DNA of 27,293 bases from positions 1 through 27,293 of the forward strand of contig CAYTLW010000105.1 in the NCBI GenBank assembly GCA_964438735.1. The letters are read 5' to 3'. The notes below the pieces were generated by a model. It saw nothing but the letters and a program-made list of their open reading frames with translations. It made no database searches and was not told where the DNA came from. The DNA is from CAYTLW01 sp964438735. Lineage in GTDB: Bacteria; Myxococcota_A; UBA9042. Below are positions 18,393 through 27,293 of this stretch, in pieces. The position numbers and the translations under genes were made by a program. How positions within the stretch are numbered: the first letter of the stretch is position 1; each line of letters starts with the position of its first letter.

Positions 18393-19712
18393 ATGCAGGT
18401 CACCGTTATTGGAACCGGCTACGTCGGACTGGTCGCCGGCGCGTGTTTCGCGCACGGCGGCAGCCGAGTCATTTGTGTGGACATCGACGTGGAAAAAGTG
18501 GCCGCCCTGCGCCGCGGCGAGATCCCCATCTACGAGCCGGGGCTGGACAAGGTGGTGCTCGACGGGGTGGCCGCCGGACGTTTGAGTTTCACCACCGAGG
18601 CTGGCCCCGCCGTGGCCAGCGCTGACGCGGTCTTCATCGCGGTCGGCACGCCGCCCAACGAAGATGGCTCGGCCGACCTGTCGCACGTCATGGCGGTCGC
18701 CGCGGGCATCGCGCCGCACCTGCAGGGCTACACGGCCGTGGTCTGCAAGTCGACCGTGCCTATTGGCACCTCCGATCGAGTCGCCGCCCACCTGGTCGCC
18801 GCCGCCCCGGCAGAGGCGGAGTGGGACGTGGTGTTCAATCCGGAGTTCCTGCGCGAGGGGGCCGCGTTGACGGACTTCCTGCAGCCGGATCGGGTCGTCA
18901 TCGGCTCCACCAGCGAGCGGGCACGGGCGCTCATGGCCGAGCTCTACGCGCCCTTCGCGCCGCCCGAGCGCATCCACTTCATGGCCGTGCGGTCGGCCGA
19001 GATGAGCAAGTACGCCGCCAACTGCATGCTGGCCACGCGCATCTCATTCATGAACCAGATCGCGGGCATCTGCGACCGACTGGGCGTCGATGTCCTCGAC
19101 GTCAAGCAGGGCATGGGCACCGACAGCCGCATCGGCCTCGCCTTCCTGAACGCGGGCATCGGCTACGGCGGCTCCTGCTTCCCCAAAGACGTCAAGGCGT
19201 TGCTGCGTGCCGGCCGCGACGCGGGTTGCGACGTGCGCCTGCTGGACGTGGTCGAGGCGGTCAACGCCGACCAGAAGGAGCTGCTCGCCCGGCGTCTCTT
19301 CGAGCGCCTGGGCGATGATCTGAGCGGCCGCAAGGTGGCGTTGTTGGGCCTGGCCTTCAAGCCCGAGACCGACGACATGCGCGAGGCCCCCTCCATCACC
19401 CTGGCGCACATGCTTCTGGCCGCCGGCGCCACCGTCGTCGGCTACGATCCGGTCGCCAACGAGACCGCGCAAGAGGCCATCGGCGATGGCTTGGAAGTGG
19501 CCACCAGCTGGCAGGCAGCGGTGGTCGATGCCGACGCCATCCTGCTGGTCACGGAGTGGCGTGATTTGTGCGCCATCACGGCTGCCGACCTGGCCGCAGC
19601 GACGACCTGTCGCTTGCTGTTCGATGGACGCAATGGCTGGGATCCCGCAGACATGGAAGCGGCGGGATTCGACTACCAAGGGGTTGGGCGACCGGCTCGT
19701 CTGCCCTGGTGA
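18393..19712 (+). CDS. ugd: UDP-glucose 6-dehydrogenase
   Basis: The 439-residue protein oxidises UDP-glucose twice with NAD+ to UDP-glucuronate, a precursor of acidic polysaccharides. It begins directly with the Rossmann motif GTGYVGLVAGACFA (residues 7-20) and D30 for NAD ribose. Other signatures are YEPGL (about 49-53), KSTVPIGT, FNPEFLREG (about 150-158) and the catalytic C262 in GYGGSCFPKD. The GGSCFPKD form distinguishes it from the GGHCIP enzyme at 2957-4261. The ATG has GAGG 7 bases upstream. It is divergent from gyrA and stands alone, with no other sugar genes adjacent. Confidence 0.95.
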   Translation: MQVTVIGTGYVGLVAGACFAHGGSRVICVDIDVEKVAALRRGEIPIYEPGLDKVVLDGVAAGRLSFTTEAGPAVASADAVFIAVGTPPNEDGSADLSHVMAVAAGIAPHLQGYTAVVCKSTVPIGTSDRVAAHLVAAAPAEAEWDVVFNPEFLREGAALTDFLQPDRVVIGSTSERARALMAELYAPFAPPERIHFMAVRSAEMSKYAANCMLATRISFMNQIAGICDRLGVDVLDVKQGMGTDSRIGLAFLNAGIGYGGSCFPKDVKALLRAGRDAGCDVRLLDVVEAVNADQKELLARRLFERLGDDLSGRKVALLGLAFKPETDDMREAPSITLAHMLLAAGATVVGYDPVANETAQEAIGDGLEVATSWQAAVVDADAILLVTEWRDLCAITAADLAAATTCRLLFDGRNGWDPADMEAAGFDYQGVGRPARLPW

Positions 19713-19741
19713 ATCTCTGATTGCTAGCGCCGCTCGCCCGA

Positions 19742-20392
19742 TCAGCCACCGGCCGGCTGGGCCATCTCGATCACCTTGCGGTCCTCTCGGAACAGGACCA
19801 TGCACGCGTTCTCGTGCACGATGGACTCGACGATGCCCATGCCGTGACGCTTGTGCAGCATGACGTCGCCGGCGGCGTAGGTGCGCTCGGGCACGTAGGG
19901 GCTGCCGTCTCGTGGGCCCAGACTGGCGGTGAGTTTTCGCCAGAGCAGGCGCGGATTCTCGCCTTCGGCTGCCTGGTCCTTGGCCTCGATCTCGATGGAT
20001 TTGCGTGGCGTGCCCCAGGTGGCGCCCGACCTGGCCGTGGCGATCGCCTCGCCGTCGGGAAGTGTGGCCGCGGGCTCCGAGGACTCGGCGGGCTCGGCGC
20101 TGGCCCCGAGGCTGGTTGCCTGCACCGCAGACTGCTCCGAGACCCGCTTGCGCCGCGAGACCACCTCCGGCCGCCGCCTGGGCTCCTTGCGTTTGCGCAT
20201 GCGGGCCAGCTTCTTGAGCGCCTCGGCCCGGATGATCTCCTTGTCCTTTTCCGGCTGGTACTTAGACGTGTTGTGGCACGTCCGGCACGTTGCGGTGAAC
20301 ACCTCTCTGCCGTCCGTGGCGGCGATGTTCATGTACACGTTCAGCCTGCAGCGGGGGCAGTAGCCACCCACCTCGTCTCCGACCTTTCGCAT
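19742..20392 (-). CDS. Zinc-ribbon protein with C-terminal SH3/CarD-like module
   Basis: The 216-residue protein starts at ATG 20392, chosen for a GGAG sequence 7 bases upstream; start codons further up lack one. The N-terminal domain has two metal-binding pairs, C12-P-R-C15 and C36-R-T-C39, a zinc ribbon. A basic and then Ala/Ser/Glu-rich linker follows (KKLARMRKRKEPRRR at about 60-74). The C-terminal about 60 residues contain TYAAGDVMLHKRHGMGIVES and a following beta hairpin with MVLFREDRKVIEM. This is the SH3-like pattern (DxxxHxxxGxGxV) shared by CarD/CdnL RNA-polymerase-binding domains and UvrD C-terminal tudor modules. Ribbon, basic linker and SH3 module suggest a nucleic-acid or RNA-polymerase associated protein. 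I do not know a named function. Confidence 0.65.
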   Translation of the reverse strand: MRKVGDEVGGYCPRCRLNVYMNIAATDGREVFTATCRTCHNTSKYQPEKDKEIIRAEALKKLARMRKRKEPRRRPEVVSRRKRVSEQSAVQATSLGASAEPAESSEPAATLPDGEAIATARSGATWGTPRKSIEIEAKDQAAEGENPRLLWRKLTASLGPRDGSPYVPERTYAAGDVMLHKRHGMGIVESIVHENACMVLFREDRKVIEMAQPAGG

Positions 20393-20662
20393 GTCGGTCT
20401 CCCGCGTTGGCGCCATCGCGCCAATCTGGTGGCGGCCCACCGGCGGTCACCGGCGGCCATCTCACGCGGCCTCATTTAGGGGCTGATCGTCAACCTGTAG
20501 AGAAGACCAACCCCATAAGCGCTGCCTTGCTCAACACGATCACGTTCCCGCTGATTCTATGCGCGGGCGCCGCCCATGTCGATAGGTACTTCGGCGCCAG
20601 GGGCCTGCCGAAATCGCCGCCGATGGTTGCCTGCTGGTGGCGCCCGGTTCTATCGTGGCGCC
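20393..20662. other. Divergent intergenic region upstream of dnaB
   Basis: This region of 270 bases separates the zinc-ribbon gene from dnaB. An extended -10-like TGATTCTAT (20552-20560) lies upstream of dnaB, but I see no matching -35 at the right distance. An in-frame ATG at 20576 would lengthen DnaB by 29 Arg/Gly-rich residues; it is not favoured. Confidence 0.45.
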
Positions 20663-23686
<3,024 letters not shown>

Positions 23687-23689
23687 GAT

Positions 23690-24805
23690 TCAACAGTCCG
23701 GATACTCGCGCGGCACGCCGTCGAAACCGGTGATCCGCAAGGTCTGCGCATCGATCCGCTCGATGGCGTCCGGCACCAACTGCACCTTGCCGCCCCCTTC
23801 GAGGTCAACGCAGTACTTCGGCACGGCCATGCCGCTGACATGGCCGGTCAGCGCCGACATCAACTCGAGTCCGCGGCGCACGGATACGCGCAGGTGGGCG
23901 GTGCCCAACACCGGGTCGCAGTGCAGCAGGTAGTAGGGGCGCACCCGGTTGCCGACCATGGCGAAAAAGGTCTCGCGCAACGTCTCGACATCGTCGTTGA
24001 CGCCCCGCAGCAGGACCGTCTGGCCGCCCAGCGGGATGCCGGCGTCGGCCAGCAGCGCCAGGCGTTGGCGGGTCAGTTCTGGAGCGATCTCGCGGGGATG
24101 GTTGACGTGCAGGTTGAGCCAGATCGGGATCCGGCGAGGTCGCAAGGCGTGCACCAGCTCTTCGTCGACGCGCATGGGCAGAAAGATCGGCGCCCGGCTG
24201 CCGATGCGGATCAAGCGCAGGTGGTCGATGGCCGCCAGGCGATCCAGGAGCGACTCCAACCGCCGGCTCGACAGCAGCAGCGGGTCGCCGCCCGAGATGA
24301 GCACATCGGCGATGGCCGGCTCAGCGGCGATCCACTCGATGGCGGCGTCCAGACCCGCCGCGTCCAGCCCCGGCGCATCGCCCGCCACCCAGCGCGACCG
24401 TGTGCAAAAACGGCAATAGGCGGCGCAGGTATCGGTGACCAGCAGCAGCACCCGGTCGGGATATTTACGCACCACGCCCGGGGCCACACGGTGACCATCT
24501 TCACCCAGCGGATCGGCCAGTTCGAAGGGCGCGTGTTGCAGCTCGGCGGCGTCGGGTACGACCTGCAGGCGCAGGGCGCAGTCGGGTTCGTGTCGGTCGC
24601 AGAGGTCGGCGAAGAAGGGCGTGACACCGTTCTCGAACGTGCTGCCGGAGGCCACGAATCGGGTCGTCTGCGCATCCAGGCCGAAGTGCTCGGCGAGCGC
24701 TGCGCCGCGCAGGCTGTTTTGCAGCTGCCAGCGCCAGTCCAACCACTGCGACGGTGCCACGCCGGCCCACGGCTCCGTGCTCGGTCGGACCTGGACGGGG
24801 CTCAT
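23690..24805 (-). CDS. Radical SAM, PLP-dependent lysine 2,3-aminomutase family protein
   Basis: The 371-residue protein starts at ATG 24805 with GGAG about 9 bases upstream; an upstream in-frame start reaches into poor sequence near the gap. The 4Fe-4S cluster cysteines are C127, C131 and C134 in CAAYCRFC. The PLP lysine is K340 in EGGGKVQ, and the aspartate six residues before it (D334) plus the aspartate of HCDPVLGTAHLR match the two residues that hold the substrate side-chain amine in clostridial lysine 2,3-aminomutase. Arg136 occupies the carboxylate-binding position. These favour lysine over glutamate as substrate. It could be a free beta-lysine-forming enzyme or the EpmB-type enzyme acting for EF-P; no efp or epmA is adjacent. 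It converges on dnaB. Confidence 0.85.
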   Translation of the reverse strand: MSPVQVRPSTEPWAGVAPSQWLDWRWQLQNSLRGAALAEHFGLDAQTTRFVASGSTFENGVTPFFADLCDRHEPDCALRLQVVPDAAELQHAPFELADPLGEDGHRVAPGVVRKYPDRVLLLVTDTCAAYCRFCTRSRWVAGDAPGLDAAGLDAAIEWIAAEPAIADVLISGGDPLLLSSRRLESLLDRLAAIDHLRLIRIGSRAPIFLPMRVDEELVHALRPRRIPIWLNLHVNHPREIAPELTRQRLALLADAGIPLGGQTVLLRGVNDDVETLRETFFAMVGNRVRPYYLLHCDPVLGTAHLRVSVRRGLELMSALTGHVSGMAVPKYCVDLEGGGKVQLVPDAIERIDAQTLRITGFDGVPREYPDC

Positions 24806-24883
24806 GGTTGGCACGCTCCGGCAAAAACGAAAGCGGGCGCGCCCCGCCTGGGCGAGCCCCCCCAGGTAACCCAAAGAGAAATT

Positions 24884-24893
24884 NNNNNNNNNN
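24884..24893. other. Assembly gap (10 N) with G-homopolymer flanks
   Basis: Ten Ns mark a scaffold join. To its right, 24894-24970 is nearly pure G runs, and the left flank (about 24847-24863) reads roughly as the reverse complement of the right flank (about 24962-24978), a fold-back pattern typical of assembly artefact. No coding feature should be called across 24840-24976. Confidence 0.9.
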
Positions 24894-24976
24894 GGGGGGG
24901 GGTGGGGGGGGGGTTTGTTGTGGGCACCCCCCTTAAAAATCCTATGGGGGGCGCGGGGGGGGGGGGCTCGCCCGCC

Positions 24977-25051
24977 TGGTACCCCGTAGGAGACTTGAAC
25001 TCCTGTCTCAGCCTTGAGAGGGCTGCATCCTGACCGCTAGACGAACGGGGC
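24977..25051 (-). tRNA. tRNA-Glu (anticodon CTC)
   Basis: The cloverleaf is complete on the minus strand. Acceptor GCCCCGT pairs with ACGGGGT, the anticodon arm is CAGCC / CTCTCAA / GGCTG with anticodon CTC reading GAG, and the T arm has TTCAAGT. The discriminator is A (24980) and CCA is encoded (24979-24977). Confidence 0.95.
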
Positions 25052-25105
25052 AAAGGGATGTCCGATGACTTCCGACGCGCATCGGCTCGCGTCACAGGCT
25101 CTCAG

Positions 25106-25176
25106 TTCGGGGACTAGGATTCGAACCTAGATAGGGAGATTCAGAGTCTCCAGTCCTGCCATTAGACGATCCCCGA
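25106..25176 (-). tRNA. tRNA-Gln (anticodon CTG)
   Basis: On the minus strand acceptor TCGGGGA pairs with TCCCCGA. The anticodon arm is GGAGA / CTCTGAA / TCTCC with anticodon CTG reading CAG, and the T arm has TTCGAAT. The discriminator A is followed by CTG, so CCA is not encoded and must be added. It lies 54 bases upstream of tRNA-Glu on the same strand, probably in one transcript. Confidence 0.95.
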
Positions 25177-25250
25177 ATGGCATTCAAGGTCTTGCGATGG
25201 CGCGCGACCATCGCTCCGGGGCGCCTTCCTACCAATCCGGCGCGGACCCG

Positions 25251-26666
25251 TCAAGGACTGGGTTGTTGAGGTTCTGTGCTGTGTTCCGCGTCGCTCTCGG
25301 CGGCCGATTCGCGGCTCGGGATGCCGGCGTGCAGGGTGCCGTTCTTGTGCATGAACCACGCCGCCAGCGCGTCGCGCGCGATGCCCGCTGCTTTGGCTCG
25401 CCAGGCCCGACCGTTGACGGCCAGCACGGCGACGGCGATCTCGGGCTTGTCGACCGGCGCAAAACCGATGAACCAGGTGTAGAGCCGGTAGTTTCCACCG
25501 CCCCGTCGGGCCAGCGTGCCGGTCTTGCCGCCGGCGTCGATGGTCTGCAGGCTCTCCGGCCAGCGCGCGAAGGCCTTGCTGGCGGTGCCATCGCTCACCG
25601 TATGGGCGAGCATCTGCCGCAAGACGCCGGCGGTGCGGGCCGAGAGCGCCCGCTGCAGGATCGCCGGCTTGCGGCTCAAGCCGGGCTGCAGGCTGTCCGC
25701 CGCCACCAGGTAGGGACGCATCATCACGCCGTCATTGGCCACCGCGGAGGCGAGCATGGCCGCGTGCAGGGGGCTGATGCGCGCACCCCGGAAGCCGGCC
25801 GCCGTCTGGGCGCGGACCAGCCGACTGCGGCCCTCGGTGAAGCGCGATGGCTGCACCGCGATGTCGAAGTCGAGCAGGGTCTGAAAGAGCAGGTCCTCTG
25901 CCTTGGCCTGCAGGTCGCCCGGCTTCAGGCGGGTCACGGCGAGGCGACCGAAGGCCGCGTTGGACGAGTTGGCCAGCGACTGGGTCAGCGACTCGCAGAT
26001 GTTGTCGCGCGGTCCCGGCTCCAGGTGCGACTTGCGCAGCCGTCGGGTGCCGCCGTGGAAGCAGGTTTTGTGGTCGGGATGCACGCCCGCCTCGAGCAGC
26101 GCCGCGGCGGTGATCACCTTGGCCACGCTGGCCGTGGGCGCCACTGCGCGCACCAGGCCCTGGCCGCGGCCGGCGGCTTTGCCGCGCTGTCGACGACCTA
26201 CCCAGGCCCGGATGGCACCGGTCGACGGCTCCATCAGCACCACGCCGCCAAAAGGCACCTTGGACCGCGCCAGGCGCGCCTCGATGGCGCTCTGTACCGC
26301 CGGCACCAGGGTGAGCTCCAGCCGGCTGCGATCGGGTCGCACCAGCACCGCCTTGTCGCCGTCGGCCACCCACGCGCGGCCGATGACCCGAGCCGGCAGC
26401 TTCGGCACAATGAACGCTCGTTCGGCGGCAGGGCCGCCAGCCGAGTCCGAGGAATCGCCGCCCAGCGACAGGGCGCTCAGCGCCGGATGCTGTAGCGACG
26501 CGCCCTTGAAGACATAGAAGCCGACCGCTCCGACCATGAGCGCGCCAACGAGAAGAAGCGGCGCCGCGGACGCGCTGGCCCGTTCGGTGCGACGACTACG
26601 ACGGCGGGAGCGCTTGGCCAAGAGGAGATCCAGGGGTCTTTCGGGTGCCGCCCGAAGACAACGCAA
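25251..26666 (-). CDS. Penicillin-binding protein transpeptidase, compact membrane-anchored form
   Basis: The 471-residue protein (from TTG 26666) crosslinks peptidoglycan stem peptides in the periplasm. A basic cytoplasmic tail is followed by one membrane segment (about 35-53). Transpeptidase motifs are S180-V-A-K183 in PTASVAKVITA, S234-S-N236 in LANSSNAAFG, and K381-T-G in GGKTGT. Between anchor and SVAK there are only about 125 residues, so the large dimerisation domain of typical class B PBPs is absent or greatly reduced. Substrate-lid features such as GARISPLHAAMLASAVANDG are normal for transpeptidases. No ATG fits the start: TTG 26666 is the longest option and TTG 26621 is also possible. 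It is read towards the tRNA pair. Confidence 0.88.
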   Translation of the reverse strand: MRCLRAAPERPLDLLLAKRSRRRSRRTERASASAAPLLLVGALMVGAVGFYVFKGASLQHPALSALSLGGDSSDSAGGPAAERAFIVPKLPARVIGRAWVADGDKAVLVRPDRSRLELTLVPAVQSAIEARLARSKVPFGGVVLMEPSTGAIRAWVGRRQRGKAAGRGQGLVRAVAPTASVAKVITAAALLEAGVHPDHKTCFHGGTRRLRKSHLEPGPRDNICESLTQSLANSSNAAFGRLAVTRLKPGDLQAKAEDLLFQTLLDFDIAVQPSRFTEGRSRLVRAQTAAGFRGARISPLHAAMLASAVANDGVMMRPYLVAADSLQPGLSRKPAILQRALSARTAGVLRQMLAHTVSDGTASKAFARWPESLQTIDAGGKTGTLARRGGGNYRLYTWFIGFAPVDKPEIAVAVLAVNGRAWRAKAAGIARDALAAWFMHKNGTLHAGIPSRESAAESDAEHSTEPQQPSP

Positions 26667-26670
26667 TCAG

Positions 26671-26691
26671 CGTACGATGAGGGGTCGTACG
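26671..26691. repeat. Inverted repeat CGTACGA-N7-TCGTACG
   Basis: Two perfect 7-base arms surround TGAGGGG, and each arm contains the palindrome CGTACG. It lies 5 bases upstream of the PBP start codon on the minus strand and 147 bases before the divergent TPR gene. It could be a dimeric repressor operator or an mRNA hairpin at the PBP 5' end. Confidence 0.6.
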
Positions 26692-26837
26692 AGCAAGAAA
26701 ATCGAGGCCAGTGCTGGTCCCGGCCAGCGCCGCAACTGACCGCCGCGATTCCACTGCCCGTCAATGCGGTTGCCCGCCCTGTTTCGAAGGGCCAGACTCG
26801 CGCGCCCGAACCCGTCCGAGATCCGCAGGAGCCGCCC

Positions 26838-27170
26838 ATGGCCCAACCAGACCCGAGAATCGCCCGCTTCGAGGCCATGGTGGCCCGATTCCCCGACCGC
26901 GCCGAGCCCCGCTTCTCCCTCGCCCGGGCCCTGCACGACGCCGGCGACCACGCGACTGCCCTGGGCCACTACGAAAAGGCCGGCGAGCTGCAGGCCGACT
27001 TCATGATGGCCTGGCTGCACCGCGCCGAGTGCCTGCTCGAGCTGGGCCGCCTGCCCGAAGCCGCCGACGCGGCCACCCTGGCGCGCAAGTTCGCCGTCGC
27101 CCAGGGGCACGTCGGGCCGCGGCAGGAGGCCGAAGAGTTGCTGGACGAGATCGCCGACATGGCGGGTTGA
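26838..27170 (+). CDS. Small TPR-repeat protein
   Basis: The 110-residue cytoplasmic protein starts at ATG 26838 with AGGAG 7 bases upstream. It has about two tetratricopeptide repeats: one around residues 22-55 (AEPRFSLARALHDAGDHATA) and one around 56-90 (AWLHRAECLLELGRLPEAAD), both with the usual small-large residue alternation and Ala/Gly positions. TPR units form helical pairs that bind partner peptides. There is no signal peptide or other domain. It is a lone gene ahead of the initiator tRNA and divergent from the PBP. The partner is unknown. Confidence 0.75.
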   Translation: MAQPDPRIARFEAMVARFPDRAEPRFSLARALHDAGDHATALGHYEKAGELQADFMMAWLHRAECLLELGRLPEAADAATLARKFAVAQGHVGPRQEAEELLDEIADMAG

Positions 27171-27206
27171 CAGGCAACGGCAGAGGGGCATACTCGCGAC
27201 CGCCAC

Positions 27207-27280
<74 letters not shown>

Positions 27281-27293
27281 CCGCAGAAAAACG

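Noticed and set aside
24754..25095. ORFs running across the N gap and through the tRNA genes
   Set aside because: They depend on undefined bases and G-homopolymers and overlap clear tRNA cloverleaves.

Overview
The window is a stretch of GC-rich bacterial chromosome (about two thirds G+C by eye, not computed), densely coded on both strands. It is probably a draft or metagenome assembly, because it has a 10-N scaffold gap at 24884-24893 and poor G-homopolymer sequence beside that gap and at the left edge. The Ser/Thr kinase carries the HRDVSPQN catalytic loop I associate with Myxococcota and related deltaproteobacterial lineages. That, the acidic low-complexity tails on housekeeping proteins and the GC content suggest Myxococcota or a neighbouring phylum. 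This placement is inference; no rRNA gene is present.

Region 1 (1-4261): the C-terminal end of an Arg/Gly-rich KOW-domain protein (+) meets a minus-strand cluster reading nucleotide-sugar dehydrogenase (WbpA-like), flippase-like membrane protein, membrane-anchored Ser/Thr kinase. Region 2 (4262-5724): after a divergent intergenic region, two plus-strand genes together cover the RdgC family (N-terminal part, then C-terminal part). They are separated by two tandem hairpins that contain the first stop codon. Region 3 (5758-11104): a surface-modification cluster with an AlgI-like MBOAT O-acyltransferase and an SGNH-type protein (+), facing two further SGNH-like exported proteins (-).

Region 4 (11256-18036): a SAM methyltransferase (+) overlaps the end of glpK. 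The minus-strand run gyrA, rlmI-like methyltransferase, glpK starts from a visible sigma70-like promoter upstream of gyrA. GyrA has an acidic N-terminal extension, an acidic insertion in the C-terminal wrapping domain and a long acidic tail. Region 5 (18393-23686): UDP-glucose dehydrogenase, a zinc-ribbon protein with a C-terminal SH3/CarD-like module, and replicative helicase DnaB interrupted by a 422-residue intein with a LAGLIDADG endonuclease domain.

Region 6 (23690-27293): a lysine 2,3-aminomutase-type radical SAM enzyme, the assembly gap, tRNA-Glu(CTC), tRNA-Gln(CTG), a compact penicillin-binding transpeptidase, a small TPR protein and initiator tRNA-Met at the right edge.

Taken together, two uronic-acid-forming dehydrogenases and the MBOAT/SGNH set suggest production and O-acylation of a uronate-containing surface polysaccharide, although no glycosyltransferase is present here. 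The items most worth following up are the DnaB intein and its insertion point, the divided rdgC with its hairpin element, the three-SGNH acylation cluster, and the acidic additions to GyrA and DnaB.
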